This document shows positions 57,721 to 64,000 of a stretch of 64,000 nt of DNA, piece by piece. The DNA comes from Chaunax sp. Z400 (lineage: Eukaryota; Chordata; Actinopteri; Lophiiformes; Chaunacidae): assembly GCA_037577475.1 (NCBI GenBank), contig CM075197.1, positions 26,388,150 to 26,452,149 of the forward strand. Reading direction: 5' to 3'. The notes below the pieces were generated by a model. It saw nothing but the letters and a program-made list of their open reading frames with translations, had not been told where the DNA came from and searched no databases. Position 1 is the stretch's first letter; every line of letters starts with the position of its first letter. The position numbers and the translations under genes are program-made.

Positions 57721-58439
57721 TTATTGTTTAATTTAATTAAAAGACACTGCAGGGCCTCGACTCTACTGAGTGCCCTTCTAGTTTAGTTTAATTTAATTCA
57801 TTCTGTCATTTAGTGGTTCATTGTAATCATTTGTTCGTTTATTTTTGGTGCTGCCACAACTCACAGTTCAAAGAAAACAAAATTCCTCCTGTTAAATTAA
57901 ATGTTGCCATGATGTCATATTTTGTCTCTACATTTATATTTATTAAAATATATTAAAGAAAATTTTTACAAACACTGGCAAATCAATAAATTGGCTACTT
58001 TGGTCCAAACTAATGTATGGTTCAGACATTCATGAACCTCAGAGGATCTAAATTCTGGTGCAAACCTGTCTAAGAAGACCACCACCCAAGGGACTGAAGG
58101 AAAGAGGCCACGTTGGAGCTGGTCTCCTTATAGAGAAAGCAAACCGGTCCACGACAAAACAGAGACATAACAGTGAAGTTAAAGTTAAAGTAATGTACTT
58201 TAATGGTTCTACTCCTTGAATATGTGTATGTGGAAAACACAGGGACCTCTTCAAACACTGAACAGGATTAAAGGATGACGTGAAATTTGAAAATAAGTGC
58301 AAGTGTGCACAAGGCTATACAAAAATAAAATACTGCACTGTAAAATATTATACGTACTGTATGTGCAATGTGTTTGTTGTTTACACGATCATATGCAATA
58401 ACATGCTTTTGATAAGATAATTTGAAAATACGTCTTTGT

Positions 58440-58815
58440 TGACGTCCTACGGAAAAAGAGTCCAGACTCGTCTGTAGTAGATATCCGCTGGAAAGTACCC
58501 GACCATGATTTCAGGGATTTTTTTCATCCAGTCCTCGACCACGGTGTGACACCCACACTCTCTCCCTCCATCGTGTTAGCACCAGTGTTATGCCGTTTCT
58601 TGAAACTCTCCAGCCAGCCGTTGGAAGCTTTGCAGTCAATCAAACCGAGGTCCTTGACGAACTTCGAGGCCTGTTCCTGTAACATTGATCTGCTGCACAG
58701 CACAAGTCGGTTTGTTGTGTTGCTCCCAGCAGAATTGGTTGAGTTCCTGGTTTCCTATCAGTCCGGCGTTTCTCTTCTTGCTGAATAGAGCTTCGTTTTC
58801 GTAGTCGTCCAAGTA
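58440..58815 (-). pseudogene. Broken pogo/Tigger-like transposase fragment
   Basis: Reading the - strand, broken frames give DDYENEALFS, then SMLQEQASKFVKDLGL, CKASNGWLESFKKRHN, then VEDWMKKIPEIMVGYFPADIY and DESGLFFR. These follow the order of Tc1/mariner-superfamily pogo/Tigger transposases: the CENP-B-type DNA-binding domain with its SNGWL-RFK-RHN motif, a linker, and the start of the DDE catalytic domain, where the first Asp lies in the D-E-S/T-G-L-F motif. At least three frame shifts separate the pieces, and the rest of the catalytic domain is missing. It is a dead copy. Confidence 0.75.
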
Positions 58816-60092
58816 TTCTCTCCTTCTGCGCAGTCGTTATTACCAGTGATTGGTTGCCTGCATTGGATGGGTGGCCATCTTATAGAGGTGGTTAGACAGT
58901 ATTTCTAGTTAGCATAACCGGACCAAGACTTGGCAATGGCTCCACACGAGGCTCTGGCTCCTGTTCTACTTTTGGAGAATCTAAGGACCACAAGTAACCC
59001 TGCATCATGGGAGCGTAGCGTTCTAGTTGGGTACAAAAGGCTCTGCAAGATATGTTGGTGTCTGAACATGTAAGTGAGGAGAAGGATTTTCTATTCTGAT
59101 TATACAGGGAACCAGGTAAGAGAAAGAATATGTATTTACTGCGATCTACTGTGAATCCTAAATGCATAGTTTATAATGGCTGCTGTAATCAAACAGTTTG
59201 GTCATTTTCATCAGATACTTCTTTACAGCACACACAAGTCTGAATGAATGAACATAACCAACATTTTCTTTGTCCCCTTTGGTGAATTTGGTGTCATTAG
59301 AGAAAAGTTCCATTTCCACACTTCTTTATGAAATAGAATTTCAAAAACGCTGTGAGTAACTTGGCCTTGTCAGAGCAGCCAAATGAATCATTCCAGTGTC
59401 ACTCTGCTCTGACAAAAAAAAATTCACAAAGAGAATAATCACATTAGTGGATGAAACTTCTTCTCACATCTTTTTGTCCCCTGCAGTGCTTGGTTCAGAA
59501 CATCTGAGCTTGTTTTTTTTAGCAGCAGCGAGCTTTTAAAATGAAGAGATTCACTAAAAATCTGAATATTCAACATAGTTTTCTATATGTCCTCATTGGG
59601 ACTGTTGACTAATTAATCATGTGCACGCTAAATAATCCAATGCTAAAATAAAGAACAGCAGCCGAGCACCTCTTTCTCCTCTCCTGCCTCTATAAATGTA
59701 CTTGCAGCACATTACAGGCTCCAGAAATATCTGTCAGCCTGTTTCACCTGCAGCCCTCTGGCTGTGTGTGGGATCTGAGTGTGTGGCAGCGAGCAGAGGG
59801 ATGTGAGTGTTTAATGCAGTGTGTGGGATGTGGATATGAACAACCCTACACCTCAACAACTCTCACCTCCTGGCAAATAGAAATGATGGAATTAAGAATC
59901 CTCGCTGCTGAAGCTGTTTCTGCAGAAAGCCTGGAAAATACGATATTGTCTCCAATCCTGTATTCAAAGACGAGAGAATGTGGTTTGATGTAAATATCCT
60001 GGCATATCGTAAGCATGGATTTGCATGTGGTTTGGTGCATAAAAAGGGAAGCTGGACCCTTGGAATTATCTGACATAAAGAAAACTAGACAC

Positions 60093-60340
60093 CACTCGGA
60101 GACCTCAAACTTCCGTCAAGGCAGCTCAGTTTCCCTATTAAGTTATTGCACCTTAAAGCAATCATCCCATAATAGTCTGACCCTCATCTTGTGACTCCTG
60201 GACCATGAAAACCTGCCTCTAGAATCTGGAATCACATTGGTATTCTAGAAAAACTATATTTCACTAATGGTGGTTTTCTTCAGGGTGTAGATCAGGGACT
60301 TTAGAAGATAAGTTTGACACCTAACCGAATCAACACAGTT
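60093..60340 (+). repeat. Dispersed repeat, partner of 24478-24700
   Basis: It shares CAAGGCAGCTCAG, GACCCTCATC, GTGACTCCTGGACC, GAAAACCTGCC and TCTAGAATCTGG with the copy at 24478, followed by ATGGTGGTTTTCT. The two copies are co-linear with small insertions. Confidence 0.7.
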
Positions 60341-60361
60341 TCAGCTACAATTTAATCTCAG

Positions 60362-60480
60362 GCCCCGTTTACATGACATGGTTTTGCTGAAAAAGGAAGT
60401 TTTTCTTGCGTTTTAAAAAAGTTCTGCGTTCACATGACAAAGTTTTACACGATCCTCGTCCAAATGGATCCGCAAAAACG
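60362..60480 (+). mobile_element. Short hAT-like element, copy of the 12368 type
   Basis: GGCCCCGTTTACATGACATG begins it, and GTTCACATGACAAAGTTTTA and GCAAAAACGGGTCTGAAG follow. It resembles the copy at 12368 and lacks coding sequence. Confidence 0.45.
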
Positions 60481-62179
60481 GGTCTGAAGTCTTCATTTCA
60501 AGCCCGGCTCATCGAACAGAATGTTATTCATAGGAAGGAATTTAATTTCATTATTTGGCGAGGTTACCAGGAAACACATGAACTTAACACTTTTGATTTG
60601 CCCTTTTTCTAAATGAAGGATTTGCTGAAGAGGAGTTCTTGTTAGACTATTTCTCATGGCCCATTTATATTTCCAAGCAAGTACTCTCGATTCTGGGAAA
60701 TGTTTTCTAACAAAGCAGTAAATTATTACCAAGCAGTTTTTAAAGCAGAAGGTTTTCCAGAGCAAGGCTGATTGTATCGAGGGTCATGAATGTGGGGTTG
60801 ATTTTTAGAAGAAGAAGAGCAGAGCAATACCAGGTGGAGAAAATATCAGACATATGCCACAATACAACAAACCAGTGTTGAGTTTGAATTTCAAAATGTT
60901 GTGTTTTAAATGAGATTGATATAAAGAATGGTTTAAATTGTAAGCTACATATATTAGCATGTATGCGACCTAGCTTACAAGCTAAAGTACGCTACATCTC
61001 GCTCCCAGGATGGCGAAAGCAAGAATATTTGATGAGGGTGTGCATCTATTCATAGCTAATGAACTCTACAAACTGTTGGTTTTTTTGTTTGACTGAACTG
61101 TTCCTTTAAGAGATCTAAGCAAACATCCAGGAAAGCAGTCGTTCTGGTCCATTTTTAAACATTTAAAATGCTACGAGTGCTTCATTTTTTACATGTAACA
61201 ATTTAAAGAATGCACCTGTGTGAATGTGGTGAAAATAGGCTGATAGTAAAGTCCCTCACTTTTCTTTAACTTCCAAATTAGGCCTGAAACGAGCATAAAG
61301 TGCAGCTTGTACAGTTTATCTGCATTCCAAGCATGTGAAGTGATTACATTGAATTCCTATGGGGGTATTCCTCAAAAAGCCTCAGACGGCAGCCTGAGTG
61401 AAGGTCCGACGTTGACAGAAGGGATGGCTGTGTGCGCTCAGGCTCAGGACGCTGCCGTTACGAGCGAGGGATCCGTGTAATTGCTGTTACGTAACAGGAA
61501 TAGCTTTGTTGCAGGTTCAGGATCGTTTCAGCAGAAAGCAGAAGGCTTAAAGCCTCAGAGCTGCTGGATTATTCTGCTTAATTTCATCAGGCTTATTTAT
61601 ATTCCCTTCTCCCTCTGTTATTTAAGTTCTCAGAAAGAGAAAACCTGGCATGACATCGCTTGACTGACTTTCGGAATCAGGTCAGGGTTGTGTTTTGGGA
61701 ATTGGAACATGTTCTTATTTGTACATCATTCATATCGTGAGGACAGTCTGAATGCAATGAGCATTTTGCTGACTGAGTGGGAAAACGTTTTCTTTTGTAA
61801 CACCTGAAGAAGACTTTTAGTTGTTTGGGTAATTATTAGGAGACGCTAAGCTAATATTTGTGTTACACCAGTCCACAAACCTTTGTGTACATGGCCCGTG
61901 GGAATGTCTTTTCTGGTTTGACAATATGATATTTATGCTCCAGCTTATAATTATATATAATTATATTTTAGTCAATTTCACAAGCTGCAGAATTAAAATC
62001 CTTGATAAGATACGAATGTATGTACTTTGCATAAATGCAAACCGGTCAAATCCTGATTGGATTAAATTTTGAGGCAGATACCGGGTACGGACATTAATTA
62101 ATACATTAATCATTAATGTGGAGCTTCAGATGTGTCACTGGATAAATTCACAGGAAGTTCCTTAACTGTAATAAAACTA

Positions 62180-62440
62180 AGGGGGCTTTCATACCTACTA
62201 CTTTTGGTCCAGAATTTTGGAGTTTCAGTTTCAGTTTGATCTGGACTAAAATTGTGGGTGTGAAACCTCCTCCGGACTAAGGTTAAAATAAAACAAACAA
62301 AAATAGGTGGTCTCGGTCTGGGTCAAACTGAACCATGGTTCAGTTCATTTACAGTGCGAAAGCACTTTTTTTTAATGTTTGGGACTTTCGGACCAATAAC
62401 AGGAAGTTACAGCAGGCTACCATCGCCGATAAACAAATGA
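62180..62440 (+). mobile_element. DNA-transposon-like remnant with GGGGGCTTTCATACC end
   Basis: GGGGGCTTTCATACCTAC, GATCTGGACTAAAATTG, GGTGTGAAACCTCC, GGGTCAAACTGAACCATGG and GCGAAAGCACTTTTTTTTAA resemble a short fish element whose ends read GGGCTTTCACACC. The right end is not found with confidence; it could extend to about 62840. Confidence 0.4.
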
Positions 62441-64000
62441 AGAAGAAAATCAAGTGTGTTAAGCGCTGAGAGAAAACAGAAGAGACATAACAGCCAATCT
62501 CTGATCACCTCGTTAGCTAGCTGTGTTAGCATGCACTGTTGTGACGCCACCAGAACAGATGGATGAGGAGCTCGAGGACAAGCTAAGCTTTGTGGATGGA
62601 GGAGCTAATAGCGGTTTGTTGAGTCGGAGAACGAGCTACCATCACGGCGAACAACGACTTAATAACACAAATATCTTATGAAAATCTGAACTTGTTGCCC
62701 TGAGCAACAGGGTTTTGTGCCACACTTTGAAAAGACGTTTTCAAAGAGCCGATGTCCTCAGCTAACACTGCCACAGTGATTTAGGGTCATCCTGTTCCAT
62801 TCAGCTGACTGCTTTCATACAACACCGGTTTTGTTCGGCTTATACGTCACAACTTCCCTCCTACAGAGGTTTCTCACAGATTTAAAACACTCAATATTCT
62901 TGCACATGCTGCATAAACACCTGACCTCACAGACGGAAGACATTCAACCATTAAGGGGTGGCTGATCGGGCCCTTGTGACCCATCAATACATGACATTAA
63001 ACCTTTGGGCCCTCTGCAGCTCTTCTTTGGTTGGAGACCAAACGATATGAAGAGAATTGTTGATTTGCTCCATGTGCAAACAATAAGTAGACGTAGAACG
63101 AACTAGTGTTTAATGGAAAAGGAGGTGATATTGATTTTGATGACAAACATGATACATAACAGTGTGACTCACATTTTCTGTGGATGTCATAATCTATGAC
63201 ATCATCAATAAAAGCATAAATCCCATTAGAAATCTTGTAAAAGGGGACTTTTAATAACTCCAGAACCGGTTTTAGATTTAGCAGATTTTTCTTCAGTAAT
63301 CCATTGATTATTATCTTTTAACCATGTATGCATCAAAAAAGGAACTACTGATAACTAATTTTGCATAGTTTTGTGATAAATTGCACTGAAGTTAAAGGTC
63401 ACAGCTCAACTCAGTGAATCCATGGCAACTTTATGCTTCCTATTTATATTCCCTAAAAGAGCATGATTATAGACAGAGAATTGTGTTGGTCTGTATATAG
63501 TTTAGTTATGATTTGATAGTTTTTATTATTAATCTATGTATTATTAATTTTATTATTAAGACTCATAGATCTTAATGTTCCGAGTGGAGATCTGGTATTT
63601 AGTAGTGAAACTGGCCGATTTTGTTGAACTGTATTTGATGAAATGAGTTTCCTGCTGCCTTTTTTACTGGTTATTATGACAAATTTAGCTGCTAAAGATA
63701 ATAAAGTTTTAGAAGATGTTTGCACATTAAAATATTTAGTCTTTATCCCTTTTTAGACAGAGATTGCACAATAGTACAACAACAAAGACTCTTCCCTTCA
63801 CTGCCTTTGTTTACAAATCAATGGCGACATAACGCCGCTCCAGTGGGTGATTTTGGATAGCATGTCAGTGTTACGCAAGCAAAAGAGGCGTGGTGTATAA
63901 CGCAGCAGAGTCAGCGTCTAATGCAATGTTTCACATACACGTCAAGCTTCGTAAACAACAAAATAATTATCAATCATTTTTTTCCCCTCCCAGTTACATG

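Larger units (their letters stand above)
38200..64000. other. Gene-poor region rich in dead mobile elements
   Basis: I found no intact gene or convincing exon of a known family on either strand apart from mobile-element coding remnants listed separately. Stretches not listed (for example 44550-48300, 50200-54400, 59200-60090 and 60400-62170) show short frames, A/T-rich DNA and small repeat pieces only. The 91-aa - strand frame at 58892-59167 beside the broken transposase has no recognisable domain. Confidence 0.5.

Noticed and set aside
58546..58788. 80-codon + strand frame
   Set aside because: It is the complement of the broken pogo/Tigger-like transposase, whose motifs read on the - strand.
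1..64000. Bacterial-type features (operons, CRISPR arrays, insertion sequences, riboswitches)
   Set aside because: The window is a vertebrate nuclear sequence with spliced genes; no direct-repeat/spacer array or such element is visible.

Overview
The window looks like nuclear DNA of a ray-finned (teleost) fish. Genes are split by GT-AG introns, intergenic DNA is AT-rich, CA/GT microsatellites are long, and short interspersed repeats of kinds common in teleosts recur throughout. The species cannot be named from sequence alone. I find four protein-coding genes, all on the + strand.

Layout: (1) 1-16 kb holds no gene I can recognise, only repeats and microsatellites. (2) 16.2-23.5 kb is a cluster of three small membrane-protein genes with uninterrupted coding exons: a pirt-like gene (16517-16921, 134 aa), a long TMEM238-family gene (19971-20465, 164 aa) and a short TMEM238L-like gene (22702-22935, 77 aa). 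As I recall, PIRT and TMEM238L are also neighbours on human 17p, which supports the calls. (3) 26-38.2 kb is a complete foxk2 gene. Nine coding exons join into one open frame of 1842 nt (613 aa) with an FHA domain, a forkhead domain and the FOXK2-type C-terminal half, followed by a 3' UTR with a polyadenylation signal. (4) 38.2-64 kb is gene-poor and rich in dead mobile elements. It holds an L2-type LINE reverse-transcriptase remnant, a broken pogo/Tigger-like transposase on the - strand, a TTAA-flanked inverted-repeat element carrying a broken AT-hook exon next to a perfect CRE palindrome, an AAGTC-type tandem repeat array, and a (CA)n block about 700 bp long followed by an oppositely oriented (GT)n block.

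No operon-like or novel defence system is visible. The most informative non-genic signals are the 666-bp TTAA element at 54.4-55.1 kb; a hAT-like short transposon family (CAGTGTTTCCCC ends) with two oppositely oriented copies in foxk2 intron 1; and an in-frame stop upstream of the foxk2 start, which shows that the fish protein lacks the Ala/Gly-rich N-terminus of mammalian FOXK2. FOXK2 is a nuclear transcription factor, while the three small genes encode predicted two-pass membrane proteins. I see no functional link between the two groups beyond physical linkage.
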